Shown in pieces: positions 33,610-45,657 of a stretch of DNA of 64,000 nt (its first letter is position 1; every line of letters starts with the position of its first letter). The notes under the pieces were generated by a model that was not told the DNA's origin, did not search any database, and saw only the letters and a program-made list of their open reading frames with translations. Source of the stretch: Hemileia vastatrix (taxonomy: Eukaryota > Basidiomycota > Pucciniomycetes > Pucciniales > Zaghouaniaceae); contig JASXTE010000001.1 in the NCBI GenBank assembly GCA_030280995.1, positions 25,793,606-25,857,605 on the forward strand. Direction: 5' to 3'. The position numbers were made by a program, and so were the translations under genes.

Positions 33610-35109
33610 TGTCAGCCTGTATATCTCCACGACTGAGTAAAAAGTAATTATAAGTTATGTTAAACACATGAACTATACATGGGAATAATAAATAAGAGTA
33701 CACAAATAGTATACATAAGTAAAATTATGATAATACACAAAAAATGCCATTATAACACCTTATATACACGCATATATCCACCTTTTGTAGGTCTTATGTA
33801 CTTAATATTAAGTTGGAATATGTTAGGGTAATCTTAAGAACCTTAAGTATAAGGCTACATAATTTTTAAGTACACTTAAAGCTGTTATATTCATTGTTTT
33901 ATGCAAAAAACAAGAAATGCGCTTTATTTCACTTAAAAGTTGACTATATGCGCTATAAAATTGAGAATATCAAAATTGCGCTTTGACAGATCAATTGGGC
34001 TCATTTAGAACGATTGATTTGGCTATTTAAATGCATAAAAATAACACTTTTCAAATTTGGTGTTTTTTATGCCAGAAATGGCTTCTGTGTACTGGCCACA
34101 TACTGCCTGCTTTTTTCCCGTGTGAATAGCTTCATTTTTAGCAAAGTTAGCTTTTTCACACTATAATTACCCCACATTCTACGCCCACTGTGGGGAAACA
34201 CACTAAAATAGGCGACAGGCGCTTATTTAGTGTCCTAGCTTAATTAATAATGCATTGACCTTGTTTATATGCACTAATTTCATTAATAACCTCACTCTTG
34301 GCACTTTATTTCATCACCACGCTTAAATTCGCCTAATTTTAGTCAAGGATTTACCCGTGCAAGCGCCTGCCAAGAACTGCATGTAGTTACCCCACATCTC
34401 ACGCTCTTTTTTAAGTTTTTGGGTGGTTTCTCAGTCAATTTTGGTTATTTTTGAATGGGAATTTCACGTAGTATAATGTCAGGATTAGCCCCATTATTTC
34501 TACAGTAAATCCCCCTTATTATTAAGCTATTATTAACCTTAAAAAGTCTCCTTTAGTCTTTAATATTATTGTTTAATACGCATATACTCTCTTTTTGTCT
34601 TTTTCTTTAATTTTGATGGATTTCCCTTATTATTACAGGATTTTGGCGGTTGTCATTCTTCTAATTATGTCATGGGTTACTGGGAATGTTGATGGGAATT
34701 TCTATTAGTTGTTTAGAGGCGTCATTAACTGTGTATTGGGTGGTACATCAAGGGAATCATTGGGGAACTCAGTGTGTATAAAAGGAGGAGGTTTTTGGGT
34801 TGTGTTTATTCATTCTTTATCATTACAATTCAACCAATATAACCAAATAAATTACAATACATATCAATTAGTACTTTTATAAGACTTTTGAATAGTATCT
34901 GAATTAAATAATCTATTTTTCTACCAACTACAAAGATTGTAAGCCATATATAAGAATAGTGAGAATTATATTACTGAGACCTTTATATTTGATTATATTT
35001 TACAACTTAGTGGATTAAAACTACAGTATTCATATAGGACCATTAAAATCTTCTAGACAACTGAATATTCAAGCTAGTTCACGTCCTTGTACTTGACCTT
35101 AGCCTGACA
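33610..35109 (+). repeat. 3' LTR of element B
   Basis: 1500 bp, TGTCAG...CTGACA, TATAAAA at 34777-34783, followed by the AATAT duplication. About 1% different from the 5' LTR. Confidence 0.95.
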
Positions 35110-35337
35110 AATATATTCATTCATAATTATTGAGAATTTAAAAATCTGTTCATTTGTATGAAAGTGGTTCCAGGATGTTAAATTTGAAGATATTTTCATA
35201 AGAGTTCTACAAAAACTATGGATACAGCAAAAAAAAGGATAATTAGAAGGAGGAAGAGTTTTGGAAAATATTTTATTTATTATAAAATAGTTTCTGGGAG
35301 GTTTTCCAGCAGGAAAGTAAGACCAATAATTAGGCAT
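35110..35337 (-). pseudogene. Unrecognised gene remnant, upstream part (split by element B)
   Basis: Opens MPNYWSYFPAGKPPRNYFI and runs to the AATAT duplication at the B 3' end (EQIFKFSIIMNEYI). On removing B and one duplication the minus-strand sequence continues into 25464-24829. Family unknown; see the downstream part. Confidence 0.45.
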
Positions 35338-36968
35338 ATTTTATAAATAATTATGTATGATAAACGCTAGAGTATGGAGGGGAATCTATTAGCAGAAATT
35401 GTCTATTTTATATGATAGCTCCAACATAGACATGAGGATATTACAAAGAGGTTTCTAAAAACAATGAATATACACTCAGGAATAAGCTTTTAAAACAATA
35501 AATCAAAAGGAATATCATTTTTAACACTTTGTTTTATATGAGCTGAGTAATCATACATCTGAGAAAAGAATGTTTATCAAAGTAGTTTACTGAGAAAAAC
35601 AATATTATTCATTTTAATGTGTAGAAGTGATGAGAGTTCACTGAAAGGGAAGTATTTAAAAATGAAAAACTTTAAGTAAATATAATTTACAAAATGATAT
35701 TTTTCAAAAATTAATACTATTCTTTGTCTATGAAATGACATTCATAATCAAAATAGAAATTAAAAATTCTGATGATAAATAAATATCAAATCTGCATTTA
35801 AAAAAAATATACTTGAAAAGAGTTAATTGAAATTGTTTACATGAACTTGTCTTTAAAAGACAAGGCCTTTATCTTTAAAAAAGGTAACTAATTGAGAGAT
35901 TTTTATGAGAATATTGATGAATTAATGCTTTTGAATGAACCTAAAAAAACATAGGGCTATTAATTTCAATTGTCAAACACAATGCAAGAGGTGAATTTTA
36001 TCCTTTACGCATAAGATAGTGTTTAAGAAAGAATATTCAGAAAAAATCTAAAGGATATCTAGAGGTTAATTTCTCATATATGCTAATTCTTGGTCAGGAT
36101 GGAACTAGCTCCTATGATGAAAATGATAATTCTGTTATAGAATTAGAGGACCATTACTTCAGTAATGGAAAAGTAAAGAAAGTCATTTATGTAGAATTGG
36201 TTTGTTTTTTTATTTCCACAGACCTAAAAAACATAAAGTTAGTCACCTTACATGATTCCCCAAATCAATGAGGTTTAATCTATTTTTTATCCATAAAATA
36301 GAGTCCCCACCCATAAATTTGAAGGAAAACTCAAAAGATAAAAAAATGCAATAATAGATGAATGTAAGCAGTATCTCATAGTAGAACTAGTTTATATAAT
36401 TTTATCAATAATATCAAAATTATAATGAGTTTCAAAATACATTAAAGTACAGTTGTTTTAGAGGTTTGTTCAAAAATTTTACACTAATACCAACTCAAAA
36501 AAAATTGGTTAACTCATACCAGCTGCTGCCTCCCACAAATTTCATCAATATATTTTCAGTAGGTGAGATTCAAGAAAAATTGAATATTTTTGAATAAAGG
36601 GAATAAGAGTGGAATTTAAAAAGAAATAAAATATTTTCAATAAATTATGGACAAAATAAATAAGTATATATTTTCTTGAACTATTGTTTCAATATTCTTT
36701 TACTAAATGAAAATACATCTTTGAAATAATTTTTTCCATGATAGATTGTTTATTCATTAAAACCTGTGCAAACTAAAAATGTACAATTCCAGTACAACTT
36801 TAAGATATTGATATTTCTATAAATGATAATTTAATAAAATATTATATAAATATAATTATCTAAACTTTATAAATTAAGAATGATAACACCAGATAATAAA
36901 TAGTTTCATATTCTCTATGGTGGAGATAAGAGAATCCTTTCTAGTATTCAGAGGAGAAAATTTATTTT
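35338..36968. other. No confident gene
   Basis: AT-rich. A 63-aa plus ORF at 36080-36271 has a coding look but no recognised family; it could be an exon upstream of the Tnp2-like gene. Confidence 0.4.
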
Positions 36969-37544
36969 GTGATTAACATCTTTATAAAAGTACATTCAAA
37001 CATGGGAATAAATTGGATAGTATACTCTAATTTTTTGCATAAAATTTTTATTCTTATCAGAAAATATGCAAATGCAAATAATAATTATTTAGAAAAATAT
37101 AGACCAACCAATTCAGTTTTAATGTTTTTTTTGAAATTGCCCTCCATAACTTCCAATTCATTTTCCAAATATCCCTCATCAATTCCATTTCAGCCTAAAA
37201 TTTGTGAATGTAAAACATTAGGTTGTGCATTCAAGGTTCATCTGACTCCACTTGGTACCTACCAAAAAGGAGTTATATATAAAACTGAAAAGTCTTAAAA
37301 GAATCATCAAACCAAATGTGTAAGGAAAATTGATCCAGAATGTATTAAAGAGTCTTTGTTGGAGGGAAATTCTGGGAGCTCATCTCAGGTATGTTTATTT
37401 TTTAAAATGCAAAAATTTTATATGTGCAAATAATATTTAGGGAATAAAATCAAAAACATTTATTTTTAGTTACAGAATTTTTTAACTCCAAAGTTAAATG
37501 GCACTATTCTTGGCCAGTGTAGCATGGTAGCTGAGGAGAAGTAT
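36969..37544 (+). pseudogene. Tnp2/Plavaka-like transposase gene, N-terminal part
   Basis: Contains ICECKTLGCAFKV, a CxC...C cluster with spacing seen near the N-terminus of rust Tnp2-type proteins, followed by GTYQKGVIYKTEKS and one TAA. A textbook short intron, CAG/GTATGT to TTTTTAG (37389-37469, 81 bp), precedes LTPKLNGTILGQCSMVAEEK. Element C then interrupts the gene at its AGTAT duplication. The next coding stretch resumes in frame at 46943 (SQSLSLQAKNLYSSNK). Such proteins are CACTA-related DDE transposases (Plavaka in basidiomycetes). Confidence 0.55.
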
Positions 37545-38824
37545 TGTCAGCCAGGCTATACCAGGAGCCCAGTAAATTATATGTTTATTTGTTGGACCTG
37601 TAAGAGGGCGTAAGAATTGTATTTTATGTATATAAATTAATATTTTATTGCATAATAAAATTATATAAGTATCTTATTAAAAATAAGTGTTATATTAATT
37701 TTATTGTTATCAAAATTTTTATGCATTTAAATTAAGCACAATATATTTTATATTCTACAAATAATGGCGAATTTTTATGTATTTAATAATTATAAATTAA
37801 TAATTAATTAATTACAAAATATATATTATAATTATATATGTAAAATTGACTTATAATGTAATTAAATTAATTAATTAATTTTATATATTAAATAAAACTT
37901 CATATATTATTAAACAATAATATTGGGCGCTTCTTTTGACCCTTAATTGTGTCAGAAAAATATTATTAAATAAATTATAATACTTATTTAATAACATAGT
38001 ATTAAAATCCCCACTTTAAATTACAAATATCACTAAATTTATTATATGTTTCATTTAAACTAATGATTGAATTAATTACATAATTAAAACAACTAATTAA
38101 AATTGTTTTAAAATGGATTGAATTTATTATATGAATTTTTGGCATGAAAATAATTTTATTTGTTTTACTTAAAACCTTTACATGTCACTATAATGTCTGT
38201 TTTTGATTATTTTACTCATTGTTCTCATGTTTCAGACTTACTTGGTTATTAATTATTTTAATTAAGTGTGTTGGGAAGTTATGGCGGGAAAATGGTTAAT
38301 TACTCACAGGTTTTAGTCAATTGTTTCATATTTTTCTCTTAATAGTCATGTTTCATTTCTACTTTGTTATCTTTTTGTTTTAGCTTATTTTTATTTTGTA
38401 TTTACTGATTTGTGGCGCTTCAGGGGTCTCTTGGTCTATAAAAGGGCCTTGGGTAATCCCCTTTAACGGCATCACTTATTACACTCACCTTTTATTTAAT
38501 ACTAAATATTATACAAAAATTATTATTATTATTATTAGTAGTATCATAGTTCTAATATAAATATTAATAAATTTCTACGGTTGCTTTAAGTCTAATAATA
38601 GTAATAATGATTGCCGCTCATTAAAAGTAACTACTAGTCAAATAATTATATTATAATTTAAAACCCTTAATATTGTGTCAAAGTCCCCAAGAAATTCTTG
38701 TCGCCTTCTTTTTTTTAAACGATTTTAGCACTTGATTATATTTAAATCCCCTTTACATTACCTCTTTCCCTCCTCTCCATTTCCTCTTCTTCTTTTTCCC
38801 CCTCTTCTAGATGACAGGCTGACA
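37545..38824 (+). repeat. 5' LTR of element C
   Basis: Starts TGTCAGCCAGGCTATACCAG and ends GATGACAGGCTGACA. TATAAAAG box at 38437-38444. Includes a TATTGGGCGCTTC segment shared with the solo LTR at 18989-20211. Confidence 0.95.
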
Positions 38825-38826
38825 AG

Positions 38827-38839
38827 TGGGAGCCTTTCC
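38827..38839 (+). other. Primer-binding site of element C
   Basis: TGGGAGCCTTTCC two bases after the LTR, same spacing as in B. Confidence 0.65.
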
Positions 38840-39130
38840 AAATGACGACGACAATACCAATACTTGCGACAAATGACATAGCGCACGGACCACCCAGCCA
38901 AAAAAGAAACTTTTGCCGCAACCGTGTTTTGAACTTGGGTTCAATCTATTAGGTTTATATTAAATTAATTAATATATATTATTTTGAAGTGATTTTATGA
39001 TCACTATAGTAAGTTAACCTTTGCACCTCCCACTCATATTATTATATTTTTACTGCAATAACAGTGTTTATGGCTTAATTGCTGATTCACTGAGTGTAAG
39101 TGTTAATTATTTTTAAATTTTTTTTTCCTA

Positions 39131-39330
39131 GTTGACCATAATAGAGTAAAACTCTTAGTCCTAGAAGACAATCAATATTTAATAAATTATTAATTATTTT
39201 ATTATTATTTTTTGTATATTGGTTGACCATAATAGTACTCAGTACTTAGTCCCAATTTTACCATTATATTAATTTTGGTATTAATTATTTTGGTTGACTT
39301 CTTAAACCTTTATTGGTTGGTCCCATTTTA
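39131..39330 (+). repeat. Leader repeats of element C
   Basis: Two clear units GTTGACCATAATAG...TTAGTCC (about 39131 and 39222) and a weaker third (GTTGACTTC...GGTCCC, about 39293). They parallel the longer array in A. The remaining leader (38840-39510) is AT-rich with no ORF. Confidence 0.6.
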
Positions 39331-39510
39331 ATTACTGTTAATTCTTAATAAATAATTGTAATTACATTTATTTGTATTACATTTTTGTTAATTAATTGAT
39401 TTTTTGATAATAATTAAAAAAATTTTTTTGTTAAAATTCAATAAATTTTATTTTGAAATAACAATTTGAATCATTAAAAAATTTTTTTTGATTCTATTTT
39501 AACAGTTTAA

Positions 39511-39915
39511 ATGTCCAATAGTTTGGCTAGCAGCATGGATAACTTACATGTGGATGAGGTTGAAGTGGATAATGACACTGAATCTGTAGGTTATTCTAAA
39601 TTAACTTACAGAAATTATTCAGCTGACAAAAAACCTTCAGGACGTGGAAATGGCAAGAGAAGTGGAAAACCACCCTCACCAAACACCTCTGAAAGAAGTA
39701 AAACCTCTAATAAATCAGGACAATCAACTCAAAGGTACAAAAATAAAAAAGATACCTCTAACCCAACAAGTAAACAATCTGTCCAGTCACATCAAAGAAC
39801 TGAAAGCAGAAAGCATGAAGTACAAGGCAAGGGTAGAGCCACTCTGGCAACAGATGCAGGAATTTTTAAATCCCAAACAGGCTCAAACTCCTCATTTCCC
39901 AGCCTCTCAGCCTAA
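39511..39915 (+). CDS. Frame-0 leader ORF of element C
   Basis: MSNSLASSMDNLHVDEVEVD: acidic, then Ser/Lys-rich. It reaches the conserved AATAAAAAAGAT string at 39742-39753, 232 bases from its ATG, and the A ORF reaches the same string at nearly the same distance. It then overlaps the nested ORF until a TAA at 39913. Only the part before the string is likely functional. Confidence 0.45.
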   Translation: MSNSLASSMDNLHVDEVEVDNDTESVGYSKLTYRNYSADKKPSGRGNGKRSGKPPSPNTSERSKTSNKSGQSTQRYKNKKDTSNPTSKQSVQSHQRTESRKHEVQGKGRATLATDAGIFKSQTGSNSSFPSLSA

Positions 39916-40135
39916 TCAGGTACCCAGCCCCTTCATGCAAAATCAAAGCACTCTGCAAGTGGAACAGTGGAAATGGGATTACTTGATGAGCCATTACCAG
40001 CAGAATGTTCAACAACCAGCTCAACACCCTGGCCCATCCAGGACACAAACTTACCATCCATCTCCTCAGCCCCATCCTTATCAGGGAGGCAGAAGAAGGA
40101 AGGCACAGGGGAAGTTTCCTCCCTTACCATGGTGA
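39644..40135 (+). CDS. Nested +1-frame ORF of element C, 163 aa
   Basis: The conserved body starts after KIKKIPLTQQVNNLSSHIKE (coiled coil). A Gln/Pro-rich middle follows, then VEQWKWDYLMSHY, PGPSR and a basic tail HPYQGGRRRKAQGKF ending PLPW and a TGA. Upstream residues 1-35 overlap the leader ORF and may be used or may be replaced by a frameshift at the A-run. Close to the A protein, distant but colinear with the B and D proteins. It ends at ATGGTGA, overlapping the Gag-Pol ATG. Confidence 0.75.
   Translation: MEMAREVENHPHQTPLKEVKPLINQDNQLKGTKIKKIPLTQQVNNLSSHIKELKAESMKYKARVEPLWQQMQEFLNPKQAQTPHFPASQPNQVPSPFMQNQSTLQVEQWKWDYLMSHYQQNVQQPAQHPGPSRTQTYHPSPQPHPYQGGRRRKAQGKFPPLPW
40129..40135 (+). 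promoter_or_regulatory. Stop-start overlap ATGGTGA in element C
   Basis: Gag-Pol ATG 40129-40131, one base, nested-ORF TGA 40133-40135. Same geometry as A. The bases also read ATG/GTGAGT, a good splice donor, so splicing is an alternative. Confidence 0.5.
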
Positions 40136-43100
40136 GTAATTTGTTTGATAAACATGTTGGTATGTATAATAACAAAGCTTCATCAGGTAATATTGTGGAT
40201 TCTGGTAAAAGAACAGTTAAACCCTTAAAGAGACAACTTCCTTTAATGAGTAGCCCCAATGATGTAATTGGCAAATTATCATTTGATGAACCTTTACATT
40301 TGACTTCTACTTCTTTAATTAATCCTTCTCTTGCAATTAAGAATGATTCTGTTTCCCCTGAAGTCTATACCTTAATTGAGAAAACTTCTGAAGAAATATT
40401 GAAAAATACCCTTGATTTTAATGTTGTGAAAGACAAACATTTGAGAGATGTGTTAATCCATGAGAGTGATAGATTAAATAATTTGCGCTTGCATTGTAAA
40501 GTAAGTTCTTCTGTACAAGATACAGCTTATTTTAAAATCAAAGAAACCTTGGATATTCTTCTTAGCCAACAAAAACAAATAAGGAGTGACCATAGAGCTA
40601 TCTCAGATAAAAATATCAATCTACATAAAACCATGAGTGAATTGAAACCCCTTATTGAGGAAAATTATTCATTAAAAAGTGAAATAAAATCTCTACAAAA
40701 TGAGTTTAAAAAGCTAAAAAATGATTTCCATGCACTCAATGCCAAACACACAGTTTCTGAGGACAGAAATGTTTTATCTCTTGCAAAAATAAATGACCAG
40801 ATGTCTGAAATTCCAAGGATAAGAAACTATGTGTCTGACCTGCAGGAAAAATTTTCAACTTTAAACATCAATAATTATGGTATAAATGAGAATGCTTCCC
40901 AGAAGCTGCATAAAAATAAAGAAAAAGAACCTGAACAGAGTTCTTCCTTTCTTCCTCATATTTCAGCCATTAAACAAACTGACAATGAGTCTGTAAAATC
41001 TTTTTCTACTAGCAAAAAATCTTGTGATAGTCATGTACCAGCTGTTTCTGTAAATAATGAAATTTATGAACACCTGGCTAAACTTCAGGAATTATTAATA
41101 ATAAATAATTCAAACCAAAAATTGGACCATCTCAGTAGTCAGAAAAATTGGCCTAAATTGGACCAATATCCTACCTTTGATGGTGATTCTTCTTCTGATT
41201 GGCAACACTTTATCCAAAGAATTGATAATTTAAAGAGATCTTATAAGCTTCCTGATGAGGAAATTGTTTCTAAGCTAATTTCTTTATTTTCCAATGTAGC
41301 CTTGATCTGGTATGAATCTGTTCTTTTAGATAACAATCATTATACATGGAATGATTGGAAATCCTTGATTTAGAATCAGTTTGGTGGCTCAAAATTCAGG
41401 TTGGCTCAGCAAAGAATGTATGAGAATACTAGATATGTATCCTCCTCTGTTGAAAAACCCATTGTTTTTCTTATGAAAGTAACAAAAATCCTGAGAACAA
41501 TTGATCCAAAGATGGATTATGATATTTGGAGAGATAAAATCTTGTATAAATTACCAAATTCTCTTAGAGATTTAATTGTAGCTAGAACTGAGCATGTAAG
41601 GGAAAATTCTTCTTTCATTAATATCTGTAATGAGGTACTACTCAACCATAGATATGAACCAAAGAATTACCTTGGTAAATCTTATCATGATCAAAATAAA
41701 CCCTCTACAAAGCCCCCAGAAAAATCTGGTAAACCCTCTGCCCCAGTTGCACCTAAAAAATATGCAACAAATACTTGTTATAAATGTAACAATCCGTGGC
41801 AAAAGGGTCATGTTTGTGACAAGAAAATTCATCTTGTTGAACAAAATGAAGACACTGATGAAGCTGAAATTGATGTCAATAATTCTTCTAGTGACTGTGA
41901 AAGTAATATCTCCTATGACAATGACTCTGTTAAAGATGCTTTAATGTTGGAACAGGATGTCCATTATTTAGATAATATATCTGAAGAATGTGTATTGGAT
42001 TTATATTCAGTGGAAAATGCTGAAATATTTAAAGATATTACTAACAATTCTATAGCCATATCCCCTTTGAAAGCACCTGTTATCATAAATGGTAAAAATG
42101 TTGAGGTAGTTCTTGACTCTGGTGCTAGAGGAAGTGTAGTGTCTGAAAGAGCTTTGGCTTCAGTAGATAAGGATTATTTGAGTAAATTATTACATATAAC
42201 TTCTGAAAAATGGAGAGGGTATGGTTCTACCTTAATTCCTATTGGCAAATACAAAACCTCTGTATTCTTCAAATATAATGGTGGTTTTGTCAGAGCTATT
42301 TGTGAATTTGTTGTCATGAAAAATGATAATTTAAGCAATTGGTTTATTATGGGTAATGATATTTTAACCATGTTTGGTGTGAAATTGGACCCAGAAAATA
42401 ATTGCTTCACCTTGGGATTGAATGGAAAAAGAAAATTCAAAATTTCCTCCTCTAGAAGACCTTCTGGGCACCTGTTAAAGTCTTGTAACTCACTGATCCA
42501 GTGTAAAGGCAGAACAACAATTTAAATGGATGATTTATTAAATGAAATAAATACTGCTTCTTTTGGTGATCAGTTAACTAGTGAACAAAAGGATTCTATT
42601 ATTGCCTCAATTACTTCTTTCCCTATGGCTTTTTCTCATGGTTCCCATGTCTTAGGAAGTGTTCAGGAAGAAATGAAAATTACCTTATCCTGTAACTTGA
42701 GTGATATTCCTCCTAGTCTTAATAAAAAACCATATCCTGCTTCTCCAACAAATATAAAAGGTATTGAAGATAATATTGCCACATTATAAAAAATGAATAT
42801 CATTGAGAAAGTGGATGTCACCCCCAAATATTGTGTCATCTCCCCAGTCTTAATTTCTTATGAAAAAGATAAGGCTAGATTATGTGGAGATTACAGAGCA
42901 TGAAACACTTATACTGTTGATGATATTTATCTTTTTCCCAGAATTAATTCAATACATGCTACCTTGCAAGGTGCAAAATTTATTAGTTGTCTGGATGGAA
43001 ATAAAGGGTATCATCAAGTTCCTGTTGAAAAAAATTCTCAAAATTCTTTGCTTATTGCTACTCATATGGGAATATATAAGTATGTTAGAATGCCATTTGG

Positions 43101-45625
43101 CCCTAAAAATTCCCCTTCAGTTTTTCAAAAAGTCATCGATAACACTTTGCATCAGGAAATAATTGAGGGATGGCTCATGGTGTATATTGATGATATCATA
43201 GTTTTTTCTAAAACTTTTGATGAACATATGATTCATTTAAATAGGGTTTTCTAAAAAATGGATGAAATCAATATGACCTTGTCCTTGAAAAAGTGTAAAT
43301 TTGGTTTTCAATCTTTGAAAGTCCTTGGCCATGTTGTGTCAGGCCTACAAATTTGTGTAGACCACAACAAAGTTGCTGCTATTCAAAATGTAAAGGCACC
43401 AACTTCTGTAAGAGAAATCCAAAGTTTTTTGGGTATGTGTGGCTATTATAGACAATATATTAAAAATTATCAAGTCATAGCCTTGCCTCTTACCAAACTA
43501 ACTAGCAAAGATGTTACATTCATCTGGAATATTGACTGTCAAAAAGCTTTTGATACATTAAAATGTTTCTTAATGACAGCCCCTATCTTAGCTCTTCCAG
43601 ATTTTAACAAACCATTTTTCCTGTATACAGATGCTAGCTTTGTTGGTCTGGGTGCTGCCCTTCACCAGAAACAAATTATTAATGATAAATCTTCAGAGGT
43701 TGTAATTTGTTATATTTCAAGAACCTTGAGAAATAGTGAATTTAAATATGGTTCCACTCAATTAGAGTGCTTAGCAGTTTTTTTTGGCCCTTGAGAAGCT
43801 TCATTACTATCTAGATGACCAAAAGTTTGAATTGGTAACTGACTGTAGTGCTATGAAGTCCCTCTTAAACCTGAAAACACCTAATAGACATATTTTCAGG
43901 TGGCAACTTGCTGTCCAAGAGTACAGAGGATGGATGACAATTATCCATAGGGCTGGAAATGTTCACTCCAATGTTGATATGCTGTCCAGATTGCCTCTGC
44001 CAAATAATGACTCAAATCCTGCTTATGTACCTGAAGATGATACTGTTCATATCCATGGTATATTTATAGCTGATATGGAAGAAGAGTTATTGCAATTAAT
44101 ACTGGATTCATATGATAAGGATTCTGATTTAAATAAATTAGTTACTATCTTAAATGATCCTAAGAATGCTTCAATTCAAGTATCGATTAAAACTCTTCCT
44201 GAAAAGTATCAAAATGCTTTAAGTAAAGGAAAGTTTTCTATTGAAGATGGTTATATATATTATAGATGAAAGCTTACTAATGTAATTGTAATTCCTCCTT
44301 CTATGAAAGAAACTATCCTCAAACTTTGTCATGATGACATATTAGCTGGTCATTTTGATCTTGAAAAAACATTGATTAGAATCAAAAACACTGCTTGGTG
44401 GGCTAATACATCTGAAGACACAAAATTATATGTTGAATCTTGTGATTCCTGCCAAAAATCTAAAAGGTTGACAGGGAAAAGAGCAGGGTTATTACAACAT
44501 ATTGAAGCACCTAATGCTCCTTGGAAAATAATTAACATGGATTTTGTCACTGGTCTTCCTGTTGCAGGTAAAGACAGCTTTAACTCTTGTTGGGTAATAG
44601 TAGATAGATTCACAAAAATGTGCAAATTTATTCCTACCCACAAATATGTATCCACAAAAGAATTAGCTTTCTTATGGTGGTCTTCCATGTTTAATATTAT
44701 TGGTTTTCCAAGAGCCATTATCTCTGATAGAGATCCAAAATTTACTTCTGAGTTTTGGACCTCTTTGATGGATATTTGTGGCTGTGAGTTAAAGTTGTCT
44801 ACAGCTCACCATCCTCAGACTGATGGTCTAGCTGAGAGAATGATTCAAACTCTGGAAGATATGATTAGAAGGTATTGTGCCTTTGGTTTAGAATATAAAG
44901 ACAATGACAGATTTACTCATGACTGGGTCACTCTCTTGCCTGGTCTTGAATTTGCATATAATAGCACTGTTCATTCTGTCACTGAGAAAAAGCCTTTTGA
45001 GCTTTGGTTAGGTTATGTCCCAAATACTCCTGCTCAGATTCTCAATAATAAATTACCTAAGTTGGAACTACAACCTGGTGTAAAATCTTTTATGAAAATG
45101 CAACAGCTATGCAGAAAACATGCTCAAAGCTGTATTGATAAAGCATTTGAATATGAAATGAAAAGATGGGATAAATCCCATAAGGAATACACATTTAACA
45201 AGGGTGATGAAGTGTTGATATCTACTTTCCATTTCAATTTACAAGGTAACAACAAATTAAAAGATCCTTTTGTAGGACCATTTGTTGTTAAAAGAATGGT
45301 TGGAGATAATGCAGTAGAAGTTGTATTGTATTCTCCATATGATAGGAAACATCCTGTTTTTCCAATTTCTTTGATTAAGCCTTATACTTCCAACAGTGAC
45401 TTATTTCCCAAAAGAAGGGGAAGACCTAAGAAAAACCCTCAGGAAGTCACAGAGAATGCAGAAATTGATAAAATTCTCAATGATAGAATTATCACTTCTG
45501 AAAGAGGTACTGAATATTTATTGAGATATAAGAACAAATCATCTGAACATGATGCATGGATACCTGGCAAGGAGATTTCAAATCTTCCTACTCTGTTAAA
45601 AAAGTACAAAAAGAAAAAATCTTAG
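40129..45625 (+). pseudogene. Gag-Pol polyprotein of element C, six stops and one frameshift
   Basis: The ATG at 40129 is chosen because it overlaps the nested ORF stop. Gag coiled coils lead to WPKLDQYPTFDGD, the zinc knuckle CYKC...GHVC (41775-41817) and protease DSGARGS (about 42115). RT carries YIDD at 43183-43194; RNase H and integrase follow. The C-terminus holds an AT-hook (RRGRPKK, about 45415) and a complete chromodomain-like tail, EIDKILNDRI...GTEYLLRYKN...AWIPGKEI, ending 45625. Stops: TAG 41371, TAA 42523, TAA 42787, TGA 42901, TAA 43252, TGA 44267. A frameshift lies in a T-run near 43780, after which the frame is +1. Inactive. Confidence 0.93.
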
Positions 45626-45645
45626 CATTTTTTTATTGTTTTTTT

Positions 45646-45657
45646 AGAGTAAGGGAG
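45646..45657 (+). other. Polypurine tract of element C
   Basis: T-rich stretch, then AGAGTAAGGGAG directly before the 3' LTR. Confidence 0.65.

Larger units (their letters stand above)
25470..35109 (+). mobile_element. Ty3/Gypsy chromovirus-type retrotransposon B, complete
   Basis: Two LTRs of 1498 and 1500 bp, TGTCAG...CTGACA ends, AATAT target duplication (25465-25469, 35110-35114), primer-binding site, leader, nested small ORF, Gag-Pol in one frame, and a purine-rich tract. The LTRs differ at about 16 substitutions plus a 2-base indel by my count (about 1%), so insertion is recent. Four in-frame stops nevertheless break Gag-Pol. Confidence 0.95.

Noticed and set aside
38930..38960. GGGTTCAATC, resembling a tRNA T-arm, in the C leader (and a similar string at about 4165)
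   Set aside because: No acceptor stem, anticodon arm or A-box at proper spacing; part of the retrotransposon leader.
44350..44718. Minus-strand 122-aa ORF across the C integrase
   Set aside because: Lies opposite the conserved integrase coding frame; a shadow.
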